64,000 bases of DNA from the NCBI RefSeq assembly GCF_023231945.1, contig NZ_JAJLJH010000001.1:1302001-1366000 (forward strand), in the 5' to 3' direction. This DNA is from Scleromatobacter humisilvae (GTDB taxonomy: Bacteria; Pseudomonadota; Gammaproteobacteria; Burkholderiales; Burkholderiaceae_C). Under the pieces are notes generated by a model. That model was not told the DNA's origin. It saw only the letters and a program-made list of their open reading frames with translations, and made no database searches. This document shows, piece by piece, positions 41,165 to 49,714 of the stretch (the first letter of the stretch is position 1; every line of letters starts with the position of its first letter). The position numbers and the translations under genes were made by a program.

Positions 41165-43063
41165 ATGATTCCAAGAGGGTTCCTCGCCTCTGCGGCCGTC
41201 GCGGCCATGGGCCTGGCCGGCGCGATCGACGCCGGCGCGGCCACCAAGGGCACGCTGCTGCTCAATCGCGTCGGGCCGGTGACGTCCGAGCTGTACGTGG
41301 CCAACGCCGACGGCAGCAACGAGCACAGGCTGCTCGCCACGCCCGGCTTCGACTACCACGCCGCGTTCTCGGCCGACGGCAAGTGGATCGTGTTCACGTC
41401 CGAGCGCGACGGCCTGGGCCAGTCGGAGCTCTATCGCGTCAAGGTCGACGGCAGCGCCCTGCAGCGCCTGACGCACCACATCGCGATCGACGACGCCGCG
41501 GTGTTCTCGCCGGTCGATGCCGACACCATCGCCTTCGTCTCCTCGCGCCGCGGCGCGAACAGCTGGGGCACGACCAACATCTGGACGCTGAAGATCTCCA
41601 CCGGCGCGTTGAAGAACGTCACCGGCGACATCCCGTTCGACGCGGACAAGCCGCACGGCTTCTTCCGCCCGGCGATCTCGCCCGACGGCCAGTGGATCGC
41701 GTTCTCGTCCGACATCGGCAGCGACTGGCGCGGCCACAACCTGCCGGTGGGCTGGGAGCGCACGCAGGAGGGCAGCATCTACGTGATCCATCCGGACGGC
41801 ACGGGCTTGCGCAAGATCGCGTCGAACCCGGGCTTCGACGAGGGCTCGCCGGCGTGGTCGCCTGACGGCAGGAGCGTCGTGTTCTACGAGACGCCGGTCG
41901 AATCGACCTGGGGCGCGCATCGTCCCGAGCTGATCGACAAGGTGAGCTCGCAGCTGGTGCAGGTGCAGCTGTCCGATCTCTCGAAGAAGACGCTGACGGC
42001 CACGCCCGGCATGAAGGTGTTCCCGCAGTTCCTGACCGCCACCGACGTCGCGTACCACGTCAAGGGCGGCGCGACCGAGGGCCTGTACACGACCGGCGGC
42101 AAGTTCCGCGCGACGCCCGACTCGGGCCTGCGCTCGCCGCGCTATTCGCCGGACGGCGCGACCATGGTCTACGAGAAGGTCACGTTCCGCCCCGCGACGA
42201 AGAACGGCACGCCGCTGTTCAGCTTCGATCCCGACTGGGCCTATCGCTACACCGACGTGTTCCCGCAGCTGTCGGCCGACCGCAAGCAGCTGGTCTACAC
42301 CGAGAAGGCGGTGGGCTCGTCGATCGCGGTGATGAATCCGGACTTCACGGGCTATCGCCGCATCTACGACCCGATGACGAGCGGCCTGCCCGCGGACATG
42401 GTGATGAAGGGCCTGGCCGGCGCGTTCCAGCCGACGTGGTCGCCGAACCGCGAGTGGGTCGCCTTCGGCGTCGGCCAGTGGTTCTTCACGCGCGGCATGG
42501 GCAAGGGCACCCTCATGCGCATCAAGGCCGACGGCAGCATGAACGGCAAGCCCGAGCCGCTGACCGACGGCAGCACCAACGCCGGCTTCCCGAGCTATTC
42601 GCCGGACGGCAAGAAGCTGGTCTACCGCGTGTGGTCGAACGAGGCCAAGGGCCTGCGCATCCTCGACCTCGGGACGCGCCAGACGACGGTGCTCACGACG
42701 GAGCCGGACAACACGCCGGGGTGGTCGCCGGACGGCACGAAGATCGTCTTCACGCGCAAGCTCGTCGACGCGAAGGATCCGAACAAGTTCAATTTCGACG
42801 TGTTCACGATCAAGCCGGACGGCAGCGATCTCAGGCGCCTGACCACCGGCCCGTCGAACGACGCGCACGCCACCTGGACCTGGGACGGCCGCATCGCCTA
42901 CAACTCCGGCAACTACGGCTTCCGCGACGAACTCGCGCTGTACGACAACAGCTTCCAGCCGGACGGCCAGAACTGGGCCATGAACGCCGACGGCAGCGAC
43001 CCGCATCCGATCACGGACACGCTGTGGGAAGAGGCCATGCCTCTATACGTTCCCAACGACTGA
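41165..43063 (+). CDS. Exported TolB/PD40 beta-propeller protein
   Basis: A 632-residue exported protein with a signal peptide ending IDAGAA and many WD40-like PD40 repeats of the form FSPDGKxIVF: FSADGKWIVFTSER, ISPDGQWIAFSSD, WSPDGRSVVFYE, YSPDGKKLVYRVW and WSPDGTKIVFTRK. It is about 200 residues longer than TolB and has no TolB N-terminal domain, so it is not the Tol-Pal protein. The function is unknown; propellers of this type act as ligand or protein-binding scaffolds or as periplasmic hydrolases. It is first in an operon with an outer-membrane barrel and a lactonase-like lipoprotein. Confidence 0.8.
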   Translation: MIPRGFLASAAVAAMGLAGAIDAGAATKGTLLLNRVGPVTSELYVANADGSNEHRLLATPGFDYHAAFSADGKWIVFTSERDGLGQSELYRVKVDGSALQRLTHHIAIDDAAVFSPVDADTIAFVSSRRGANSWGTTNIWTLKISTGALKNVTGDIPFDADKPHGFFRPAISPDGQWIAFSSDIGSDWRGHNLPVGWERTQEGSIYVIHPDGTGLRKIASNPGFDEGSPAWSPDGRSVVFYETPVESTWGAHRPELIDKVSSQLVQVQLSDLSKKTLTATPGMKVFPQFLTATDVAYHVKGGATEGLYTTGGKFRATPDSGLRSPRYSPDGATMVYEKVTFRPATKNGTPLFSFDPDWAYRYTDVFPQLSADRKQLVYTEKAVGSSIAVMNPDFTGYRRIYDPMTSGLPADMVMKGLAGAFQPTWSPNREWVAFGVGQWFFTRGMGKGTLMRIKADGSMNGKPEPLTDGSTNAGFPSYSPDGKKLVYRVWSNEAKGLRILDLGTRQTTVLTTEPDNTPGWSPDGTKIVFTRKLVDAKDPNKFNFDVFTIKPDGSDLRRLTTGPSNDAHATWTWDGRIAYNSGNYGFRDELALYDNSFQPDGQNWAMNADGSDPHPITDTLWEEAMPLYVPND

Positions 43064-43172
43064 TTCCCCCTGACACGCGCGCCCACCGCGGCGCACCCGG
43101 CCCGCCCGCGACGCCTCGCGGCGCGGCCTGGGCGGAGCTCATCCCAGATTTTCATGACGAGGACCGGAGACC

Positions 43173-44156
43173 ATGCAATCCACCATCACCCTTCGCGTCG
43201 CGCAGGCCGCCGCGCTGACCTGCTGCCTCGTTGGCGGCGCCCAGGCGCAGCACGCCGCCGAGGACAACACGCACCTGCCGCCGGCGCAGGAGACCCACGG
43301 CGCGCCGCCCACGAACTGGAACGACACCTTCGTCGGCTATCGCTACTCGAACAACTTCCACTTCCCCGGCAGCTCGGCCAAGGTGGCGCAGAACATCGGC
43401 TCGCTGACGACCACCGGCGGCTTCGGCCTGGGCAGCTACTACTTCAACGTCGACTACCTGGTCTCCGATCGCAACAACCCCGAGGCCAGCGCCGACGGCA
43501 TCAACGGCGTGGGCACGCACGGCGCGCAGGAGACCTACAGCGTCGGCCACGTCGAGTGGAGCGGCAGCAAGATCCTGCACCAGCACCTGGGCGTCGGCTT
43601 CATCCGCGACTTCGGCCTGACGACCGGCTACGAATGGGGCACGAAGGACGACCAGTTCGAGCAGCGCGCCAAGATGTGGATGCTGGGCCTGACCGCCGAG
43701 TTCGCCGTGCCCGGCTACTGGAACCTCACCGTGGGCGCGCGCAACGAGCAGAACTACAACGGCATCACCGGCGTCGACCTGCACTACAAGACTGCGTGGC
43801 ACGTCGACAGCGCCTGGATGATCCCGATCAACGGCGCGCCGGTGCCGCTGGTGTTCAAGGGCTTCCTGGCGCTGACGGGGCCCAAGGGCGGCGACGGTTT
43901 CGACGTCTCCACCAACGTCCCTGAGAAGACGACGACCGAGACCCTGCTGCGCACCGCGCTGATGGTGGATATCGGCTCGCTGATCGGCCATCCGCGCACG
44001 TTGTACATCGGTCCGGGCTACGAGTACTGGAATCACATGTTCGGCGCGCCGTCGCAGACGGGCGCCTTCGATCCGCAGACGTTCCAGACCACGCCCGTGG
44101 CCAACGTCGGCATCAAGCGCAGCGCCGCCGTGTTCGTCGCCGAGGCGCACTTCTGA
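43173..44156 (+). CDS. Outer-membrane beta-barrel channel
   Basis: A 327-residue protein with a signal peptide ending GGAQAQ and beta-barrel sequence: WNDTFVGYRYSNNFHFPGSS, FGLGSYYFNVDYLVSD, LGLTAEFAVPGYWNLTVGAR and a C-terminal VFVAEAHF ending in Phe. The layout resembles Tsx-like nucleoside or small-molecule channels, but I do not assign a subfamily. CGGAGACC lies just before the ATG at 43173. It is the second gene of the AraC-motif operon and presumably the second porin serving the pathway. Confidence 0.72.
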   Translation: MQSTITLRVAQAAALTCCLVGGAQAQHAAEDNTHLPPAQETHGAPPTNWNDTFVGYRYSNNFHFPGSSAKVAQNIGSLTTTGGFGLGSYYFNVDYLVSDRNNPEASADGINGVGTHGAQETYSVGHVEWSGSKILHQHLGVGFIRDFGLTTGYEWGTKDDQFEQRAKMWMLGLTAEFAVPGYWNLTVGARNEQNYNGITGVDLHYKTAWHVDSAWMIPINGAPVPLVFKGFLALTGPKGGDGFDVSTNVPEKTTTETLLRTALMVDIGSLIGHPRTLYIGPGYEYWNHMFGAPSQTGAFDPQTFQTTPVANVGIKRSAAVFVAEAHF

Positions 44157-44185
44157 TCGCGGGCGGTCTGACCGACACTCGCCGC

Positions 44186-45328
44186 ATGGCTCCGATCTCT
44201 CTTCCGAGGCGATGCGCCGCGGGCGTCGCCGTCGCGCTGTCGCTCGCCGGCTGTGCCTCCGTGCCGCCGCCGGACTGCGCGCCGGCGCGCCTCGCTTATG
44301 TCGGCACCGATTCGGGCCAGCTGCAGGCCTTGCGCCTGGACGCCTGCAACGGGCGGCTCACGTCGCTGGGAACGGTCGCGCAATTGATCAAGCCGCGCTG
44401 GTCGGTCGCCGACCCGGTGCATGGCGTGCTCTACGTCGCCGACGACATCGCAGGCCACGACGGCCGCATCGTCGCCTTCGCGATCGATCGCGACACCGGC
44501 GCGCTGGCGAAGATCGGCGACGCCGATGCCGGCGGCATCGGCACCACCCACCTGTGGCTGGACGCGCCGTCCTCGACGCTGATCGCGGCGAACTTCTTCA
44601 GCGGTTCGGCCACGACCATGCCGCTCGCCGCCGATGGCAGCGTGGGCGGCGTCGCGAGCACCGTCACCGAGACCGGCTCGGGCCCGACGCGTCGCCAGAC
44701 CAAGGCCCATGCGCACGGGGTCGCGCTGGACCCCACGGGCCACCACGCCCTGGTGACCGACCTCGGCGCCGACCGCGTGTTCGTCTACGGCTTCGATGGC
44801 GGGACGCACGCGCTGCGGCCAGACGACGCGGCGCAGTCGCACGCGTACACCGTCGCGCCGGGCAGCGGCCCGCACCACGCCGTGTTCTCACCGGACGGCC
44901 GTTTCGCCTACGTGCTCGACGAGCTCAGCGCCGACGTGCAGGCGCTGCGCTGGGACGCGCGCGAGGCGCGGCTGTCGACGCTGCAGTCGCTCGCGGTCAG
45001 CAGCGCCGACTTCAAGGGTGCGAAGAGCGGCGCCGAGATTGCGCTGAGCCCCGACGGGCGCTTCGTCTATGTCGCTGATCGTGGCGAGAACACGGTGGTC
45101 GCGTATCGAAGGGACGCTGCGACCGGCGAGCTGGTCTGGCTGCAGCGCATCGCCTCCGGCGGCGACATGCCCTGGGGCTTTGCCATCGATCCGTCAGGTC
45201 ACTGGATGCTCGTCGCCAACAGCGCCCGCGTGTCGCTGCTTCGGATCGATCCGGCGACCGGCACGATCTCGGACAGCGGAGAGGCCGTCGATTCAGCGGT
45301 GCCGCTGAGCGTGTCTTTCCTTCCTTGA
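44186..45328 (+). CDS. Lipoprotein lactonase-like seven-bladed propeller (YbhE/Pgl family)
   Basis: A 380-residue protein of the cytosolic 6-phosphogluconolactonase (YbhE) fold, but with a lipoprotein signal: hydrophobic stretch then LSLAGC, with Cys23 as the lipid-attachment residue. Family strings are DTGALAKIGDAD, KAHAHGVALDPTGHHALVTDLGADRVFVYGFD, GSGPHHAVFSPDGRFAYVLDEL and ALSPDGRFVYVADRGENTVVAYRRD. A membrane-anchored, extracytoplasmic location excludes the usual pentose-phosphate role and suggests hydrolysis of an external lactone. It ends the TolB-like/OMP operon. Confidence 0.8.
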   Translation: MAPISLPRRCAAGVAVALSLAGCASVPPPDCAPARLAYVGTDSGQLQALRLDACNGRLTSLGTVAQLIKPRWSVADPVHGVLYVADDIAGHDGRIVAFAIDRDTGALAKIGDADAGGIGTTHLWLDAPSSTLIAANFFSGSATTMPLAADGSVGGVASTVTETGSGPTRRQTKAHAHGVALDPTGHHALVTDLGADRVFVYGFDGGTHALRPDDAAQSHAYTVAPGSGPHHAVFSPDGRFAYVLDELSADVQALRWDAREARLSTLQSLAVSSADFKGAKSGAEIALSPDGRFVYVADRGENTVVAYRRDAATGELVWLQRIASGGDMPWGFAIDPSGHWMLVANSARVSLLRIDPATGTISDSGEAVDSAVPLSVSFLP

Positions 45329-45376
45329 GCGCAGCGAGCCTGCGGCTGGCCATTGAGCCCGCAGCGTCTGCGTCGT

Positions 45377-45397
45377 GACAAGGCGAATGGCCTTGTC
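45377..45397 (+). terminator. Hairpin after the lactonase gene
   Basis: GACAAGGC (45377-45384) and GCCTTGTC (45390-45397) form a perfect 8-bp stem with a 5-nt loop, 49 nt after the lactonase stop. There is no strong T-run, so it is only a candidate terminator. Confidence 0.4.
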
Positions 45398-45523
45398 CAC
45401 TATCGAACTGGCAGGCTTCGACCGGGATCACTGAATGTCGATTGGCAAAGTCCCTGGCGAGCTTGTAGCGATGGTCGCTGCGCTGATGTGCACGCCACTT
45501 CCGCAAGCACACAACGACGTCGA

Positions 45524-45550
45524 TGTCACAAATCCGCGGGATGTTTCGTC
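45524..45550 (+). promoter_or_regulatory. ECF41-type promoter, sigma gene 1
   Basis: TGTCACA (45524-45530), a 16-nt spacer and CGTC (45547-45550) match the known ECF41 promoter signature. It lies 39 nt upstream of the ECF41 gene, indicating autoregulation. Confidence 0.8.
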
Positions 45551-45589
45551 TTGCCGAATGGTGAACAATGCAGGGATGGTGCTGTGCCG

Positions 45590-46525
45590 ATGACAAACGA
45601 CGTTGACCGATCGGCCGCTGCCCGTGCCTCCCGATACGACCGGGACCACGCGCGTCGGCTCCGCGCGCTGGCGTATCGGATGCTCGGTTCGCGCGCCGAG
45701 GCGGAAGATATTGTCCAAGAGGCTTGGCTACGTTGGGCTGAAGTGGACGAATCCACGGTCGAGCTTACTGGTGCGTACCTATCGCGACTGGTGACCAATC
45801 TATGCTTGGACAAGCTGCGTTCCGCGGCCGCGCAGCGTGAGCACTACATCGGCGTCTGGCTGCCCGAGCCGTTGCTGGATGACGATGACTTCTTCCGCTG
45901 GGAACCCAGCCCTGAGAAACAGGCCGAGTTCGCCCAGGACGTGTCGGTGGCCTTCATGCTGGCGCTCGAGCGGCTCTCGCCCCTGGAGCGCGCGGCATTC
46001 CTGTTGCACGACGTGTTCGATCTCGACTTCGCCGAGCTTGCGCGGCACCTCGGGCGCAGTGAGACTGCATGCCGCCAGCTCGCCAGTCGCGCGCGCAGGA
46101 ACATCAAGGCCGACTATGCGCGGCGCGAGGTTGCGCAGGAGGAGCGTGATCGCCTGATCGAAGCCTTCGTGCACGCTGTGCGCAGCCACGACGTGGGAGC
46201 CTTGGCTCAGATGCTGACGGCCGATGCCGTGGCGCTGGCAGACGGCGGAGGTAAAGTCTCCGCAATACCGTTGCCCCTTCGCGGCAATGAGTTGATCGCG
46301 CGTACTTTCATCGGCTTTGCGCAGTTGCCGACCAGCCGCGGCTGGCGACTGGTGCCGATCGATGTCAACGGTCTGCCCGGATGTCTGATCGTCGACGACC
46401 TTGCCGATGGGAGTCCGGTTCAGACCATCGCGCTCGCCCCTTCGGCTCGCGAATTCGACCGGGTGGGCGCCATATACGTCCAGCGCAACCCGGACAAGCT
46501 GCGCGCCATTGCGCGACGATCATGA
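45590..46525 (+). CDS. ECF41-family RNA polymerase sigma factor (SigJ-type) with C-terminal SnoaL-like domain
   Basis: A 311-residue extracytoplasmic-function sigma factor. Region 2 (about 15-80) contains LAYRMLGSRAEAEDIVQEAW. The ECF41 linker motif WLPEPL is at 90-95. Region 4 (about 125-175) contains ERLSPLERAAFLLHDVFDLD. A C-terminal SnoaL-like domain of about 125 residues ends with NPDKL at 300-304, the second ECF41 hallmark. In this family the C-terminal domain controls activity in place of an anti-sigma factor. ECF41 sigma factors usually drive a nearby carboxymuconolactone decarboxylase, oxidoreductase or epimerase gene. Here the CMD and epimerase genes at 48162-49645 carry a matching promoter. 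Confidence 0.92.
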   Translation: MTNDVDRSAAARASRYDRDHARRLRALAYRMLGSRAEAEDIVQEAWLRWAEVDESTVELTGAYLSRLVTNLCLDKLRSAAAQREHYIGVWLPEPLLDDDDFFRWEPSPEKQAEFAQDVSVAFMLALERLSPLERAAFLLHDVFDLDFAELARHLGRSETACRQLASRARRNIKADYARREVAQEERDRLIEAFVHAVRSHDVGALAQMLTADAVALADGGGKVSAIPLPLRGNELIARTFIGFAQLPTSRGWRLVPIDVNGLPGCLIVDDLADGSPVQTIALAPSAREFDRVGAIYVQRNPDKLRAIARRS

Positions 46526-46526
46526 A

Positions 46527-46553
46527 TGTCACAAGGCGCTCAGCGGCTTCGTC
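46527..46553 (+). promoter_or_regulatory. Second ECF41-type promoter, overlapping the sigma gene end
   Basis: TGTCACA (46527-46533), 16 nt and CGTC (46550-46553) start 1 nt after the sigma stop. It points rightward into the 3' end of the minus-strand DUF1579-like gene, so a transcript would be antisense. No plus-strand gene starts before 47467. Confidence 0.7.
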
Positions 46554-46605
46554 TTGGTGAGGTGACCGAAAGGCTGCCGAGCCTCACCGTGGGTTTGCAA
46601 CTCGG

Positions 46606-47157
46606 TCAAGCTGGTGTGTCTTGCCCGCGAACTCGAGTTGCGAGCATCTCCTGCGTGAGGTGCCAGGTATGTCCGTTGTCTGTCGAGCATTCGTTGGACC
46701 AACGGAAGTTGTTCGCCGAAATGTCTCGATAGACCCAACGCGTGATCCTGCCGCTTGCATCAACATCCGAAATCTGAACAATCTCGTCCCCCACTTTGCG
46801 GCCCAGCTGCCGAACAATCGTACCGGTGGGTGGATTGATCCAAACGATGTGCCAAGCATCGATCATCGGGTCGTAGACGCGAACTGTCGTGCTGTATCGA
46901 TTGCCGCTGTCGTGCCACGGCACCGTCGTTCCTCGGCGCGGCGGAGTAATCCAGATGTCCTGGATCGCACGGCCTTCAAGCACCCATTCAAAGCGAACAT
47001 CCCACCTCGTGAGATGCTTCGAACCGTCAGCGCGGAACTCGGTGGTCTCCGTCGTCCAGTCGCCGACGAATTGCCCGTAGAGCATCAGCGGTCCGCGATA
47101 TTCATTGGCTGGGCCGGGTGCGATGAGACCCTCAGCGAAGGTGGACTGTCTCGACAT
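46606..47157 (-). CDS. DUF1579-like / calycin-type small protein
   Basis: A 183-residue cytoplasmic protein with GPLMLYGQFVGDWTTETTEF, the RWDVRFEWVLEGRAIQDIWI core, TTVRVYDPMIDAWHIVWINP and WSNECSTDNGHTWHLTQEML. The 'weigh and rinse' beta-rich pattern resembles DUF1579 and related lipocalin-like ligand-binding proteins, but no function is assigned. AAGGAGA precedes the ATG at 47157. An ECF41-type promoter fires antisense across its 3' half. The downstream side faces the sigma gene convergently. Confidence 0.6.
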   Translation of the reverse strand: MSRQSTFAEGLIAPGPANEYRGPLMLYGQFVGDWTTETTEFRADGSKHLTRWDVRFEWVLEGRAIQDIWITPPRRGTTVPWHDSGNRYSTTVRVYDPMIDAWHIVWINPPTGTIVRQLGRKVGDEIVQISDVDASGRITRWVYRDISANNFRWSNECSTDNGHTWHLTQEMLATRVRGQDTPA

Positions 47158-47466
47158 GGATCTCTCCTTCAATTCAAATTTGACACTCGGCTGCGCGCAG
47201 GCACTCAACCGTTGCGGCACTTCTGCGAACACGTTGGCTTCCTTGAGGCCGAAAGAACACCGCGTCGAGCGCTCGACGACAGGATGGGGCGCGTCGACAC
47301 GTTGGGGTACTGATCAAAGGTGAGCTTGGGGCCAAGCACAGTGCGATGCGTGCGGGTAATCTATCCATGTTCCGACAAAAGATTCTTTCGTTCTTGCTCG
47401 AGACATCGGCTGCAAAGTAAGCTTCTTACCTTCGGCGGTCGAAGTCACTTGGGTTGATGAGCAAGC
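47158..47466. other. Divergent intergenic region without a gene
   Basis: This 309-nt stretch separates the DUF1579-like gene (minus) from the Lrp-type gene (plus). I see no coding frame with support. Its only notable element is the GTAAG-CTT-CTTAC palindrome at 47417-47429 close to the Lrp gene. Both promoters should lie here, but no clear -35/-10 pairs were found. Confidence 0.5.
47417..47429. promoter_or_regulatory. Possible operator palindrome upstream of the Lrp-type gene
   Basis: GTAAG (47417-47421) and CTTAC (47425-47429) flank a 3-nt centre, 37 nt before the Lrp/AsnC start. Lrp-family regulators often bind short AT-rich palindromes at their own promoter. The arms are short, so this is tentative. 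Confidence 0.3.
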
Positions 47467-47922
47467 ATGGACAAGCGGGATCAGGAAATTCTGCGCGTGT
47501 TGCAGGACGACGGGCGGACGTCGAATGCCGCACTCGCCAAGCGCATCCACGTTGCCGAAGCCCCCGCCTGGCGACGCGTCAGGGCGCTGGAGGAGCAGGG
47601 CGTCATTGCGGGCTATCGCGCCGTGCTGGATCAACGAAAGCTCGGGTACGAAGTGACTGCGTTCGTCCAAGTCCGCTTCTCCAGCCACGACCCGAAGCTG
47701 CAGGCCGCCTTCGAACGCCAAGTAGTGCTTGTGCCGCAGGTTCTCTGGTGCCACAACGTCTCCGGGAGCGTCGACTACCTGCTGTGTGTGGTCGCGCGAA
47801 GCCTCGGCGAATATGGCGAGTTCGTGAGCGCCAAGCTTCGCTCGCTGCCGGGTGTCACCTCGATCGAGTCGTCCTTCTCCTTGAAGGCGATCAAGGCCGA
47901 CGGCAAGCTTCCAATCGACTGA
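47467..47922 (+). CDS. Lrp/AsnC-family transcriptional regulator
   Basis: A 151-residue feast/famine regulator. An N-terminal HTH (MDKRDQEILRVLQDDGRTSN, ALAKRIHVAEAPAWRRVRAL) precedes the RAM ligand-binding domain (VQVRFSSHDPKLQAAFERQV, VSGSVDYLLCVVARSLGEYG, LPGVTSIESSFSLK). These proteins form octamers and respond to amino acids or related small molecules. It sits between the ECF41 gene and its CMD/epimerase targets but has no visible ECF promoter of its own. Its targets are unknown. Confidence 0.9.
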   Translation: MDKRDQEILRVLQDDGRTSNAALAKRIHVAEAPAWRRVRALEEQGVIAGYRAVLDQRKLGYEVTAFVQVRFSSHDPKLQAAFERQVVLVPQVLWCHNVSGSVDYLLCVVARSLGEYGEFVSAKLRSLPGVTSIESSFSLKAIKADGKLPID

Positions 47923-48072
47923 CTCCGCGGGAATGCGCAACTTCATCCCCTGGCGAGCGCGATAAAGGCTTGAGCAAGCCCATTGCGACGACCGAACGGG
48001 CGCCCTTGGGTGCTGCCATTCAACGCGATCCGTGCAAGCCGCGGGCCATCTTGCGACGCCAGCGCGCCTCGA

Positions 48073-48099
48073 TGTCACGAAACGGATGGCTGCCTCGTC
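48073..48099 (+). promoter_or_regulatory. ECF41-type promoter of the CMD/epimerase genes
   Basis: TGTCACG (48073-48079), 16 nt and CGTC (48096-48099) differ from the consensus only at the last base of the -35. It is 62 nt upstream of the CMD gene, the standard ECF41 target position. Confidence 0.75.
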
Positions 48100-48161
48100 T
48101 TGTGGATGTGTCCGTCGTTTACGGCGGGCCGCATCCCCACCACCAGCCCAGGATCACGACC

Positions 48162-48641
48162 ATGAGCACCTCGCATCAACGCCTCGACTACGCTCAGCAG
48201 GCCCCCGACCTCTTCAGGAAGTACCTCGACTTCAACATGGCCTTCCGCATGGACGAGTCGCTGGCGCTGTTGGTCGACATCCGCGCCTCGCAGCTCAACG
48301 GCTGCACCTTCTGCCTCGACATGCACGTCAAGCAAGCCAGGATTCGCGGCGAGCGCGACCTGCGCCTGCACCATGTGGCCGTCTGGCGCGAGTCGCCGTT
48401 GTTCACCCCGAAGGAGCGCACGGCACTGGCGTGGACAGAATCGCTGACGCGACTGGGACCCGAGGGCGTGTCGGACACGACCTACGGCAACGCGCGCGAG
48501 CATTTCTCCCCGGAGGAGTTGTCGGCACTGACCTTCCGCATCGTGGCCATCAACGGATGGAACCGCCTGAACGCGGCCTTCCTGCCCACGCCGGGCGCGC
48601 AGGACAAGATGCTCGGCCTCGACAAGGCCGGATTGAACTGA
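48162..48641 (+). CDS. Carboxymuconolactone decarboxylase / AhpD-like protein (ECF41 target)
   Basis: A 159-residue CMD-family protein with the AhpD redox motif NGCTFCLDMHVKQAR (CxxC plus His) and the C-terminal IVAINGWNRLNAAFLPTPG. The CxxC suggests peroxidase or disulfide activity rather than lactone decarboxylation. It is the 'C' gene of a COE-type locus controlled by ECF41 sigma factors, with its own ECF41 promoter, and it is followed by an epimerase-type gene 74 nt downstream. Confidence 0.88.
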   Translation: MSTSHQRLDYAQQAPDLFRKYLDFNMAFRMDESLALLVDIRASQLNGCTFCLDMHVKQARIRGERDLRLHHVAVWRESPLFTPKERTALAWTESLTRLGPEGVSDTTYGNAREHFSPEELSALTFRIVAINGWNRLNAAFLPTPGAQDKMLGLDKAGLN

Positions 48642-48715
48642 AGTTGCTGCCCAGACCTGGGTTCACAGGTCCGAGCCGGGCCGACTGAATCCATGGCCAG
48701 CTCGAGGAGATGTTG

Positions 48716-49645
48716 ATGAGGATTTTCGTGGCCGGAGCGACCGGCGCAATCGGAAGGCAGCTGGTACCCCGCCTGGTATCGGCGGGACATGAGGTCCACG
48801 CGATGACACGCAGTGACTCCAAGCGGTCGATGCTCCAGGCCTGGGGAGCAGTCCCTGTGGTTGCGGACGCACTCCGTGCCGATCAGGTGGCCGACGTGGT
48901 ACGGCGGGCGCGGCCGGATGTCATCGTGCACCAGTTGACGTCCATTGCTGCGGTGGACACGCGCCACATGGAGCGCAGCTTCGCAGCAACCAATGTGCTG
49001 CGAACCATCGGAACAGACCACCTGCTCGCGGCCGGGCGCGCGGCGGGAGTCAGCCGCTTCGTGGCGCAGAGCCACATCGTTCCGTATGCGCGCACCGGGT
49101 CAGCGCTCAAGCGCGAGGACGACGCGTTCGACGCGGCCCCGGTGGCCGGCATGCGCGAGAACCAGGCGGCGATGGTGCATCTCGAAAACGCGGTGCTCGG
49201 CGCGTCTTGGACCGCCGGCGTCGTTCTGCGCTACGGCTGGTTCTACGGGCCTGACACCGCGCTGGCGCCGGGCTCGGAGATCTTCGAGTCGATCCGGGCT
49301 CGCAAATTCCCGATCGTGGGCGACGGAGCCGGTGTCTGGTCCTTCATCCACGTCGCCGACGCCGCGGAGGCGACCGTGGCGGCCGTCGAGCGCGGTCGCC
49401 GTGGCATCTACAACATCGTTGACGACGACCCCGCCCCGGTCAACACGTGGCTGCCTGAACTGGCCCGACAGCTTGGCGCGGGAAAGCCCTGGCACGTTCC
49501 GCGCCTGCTCGGGCGCCTGGCCGTCGGCCAAGCTGGCGTCGTGATGATGGACGAGATTCGCGGTGCTTCCAACGCCAAGGTCAGGACCGATCTCGCGTGG
49601 CAGCCGGCCCACCCGAGTTGGCGAGATGCGCTTGCAGCGGCATGA
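48716..49645 (+). CDS. NAD-dependent epimerase/dehydratase-family protein (ECF41 target)
   Basis: A 309-residue extended-SDR protein. The Rossmann motif is MRIFVAGATGAIGRQLVPRL. Catalytic-site neighbourhood sequences are RFVAQSHIVPYARTG, VLRYGWFYGPDTAL and WSFIHVADAAEATVAAVERG. The canonical YxxxK is not evident (AGMRENQAAMVHLE), placing it among atypical NmrA/epimerase-like members. GAGGAG lies 6 nt before the ATG at 48716, preferred over 48710. With the CMD gene it forms the epimerase arm of the ECF41 'COE' locus. Confidence 0.83.
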   Translation: MRIFVAGATGAIGRQLVPRLVSAGHEVHAMTRSDSKRSMLQAWGAVPVVADALRADQVADVVRRARPDVIVHQLTSIAAVDTRHMERSFAATNVLRTIGTDHLLAAGRAAGVSRFVAQSHIVPYARTGSALKREDDAFDAAPVAGMRENQAAMVHLENAVLGASWTAGVVLRYGWFYGPDTALAPGSEIFESIRARKFPIVGDGAGVWSFIHVADAAEATVAAVERGRRGIYNIVDDDPAPVNTWLPELARQLGAGKPWHVPRLLGRLAVGQAGVVMMDEIRGASNAKVRTDLAWQPAHPSWRDALAAA

Positions 49646-49714
49646 GTATCGCGGCCCTGTACCGGGCGCGGGTTCGCGCGCAGGGTGCCGATTGAAGTTG
49701 GCGACTGCTGCGGC

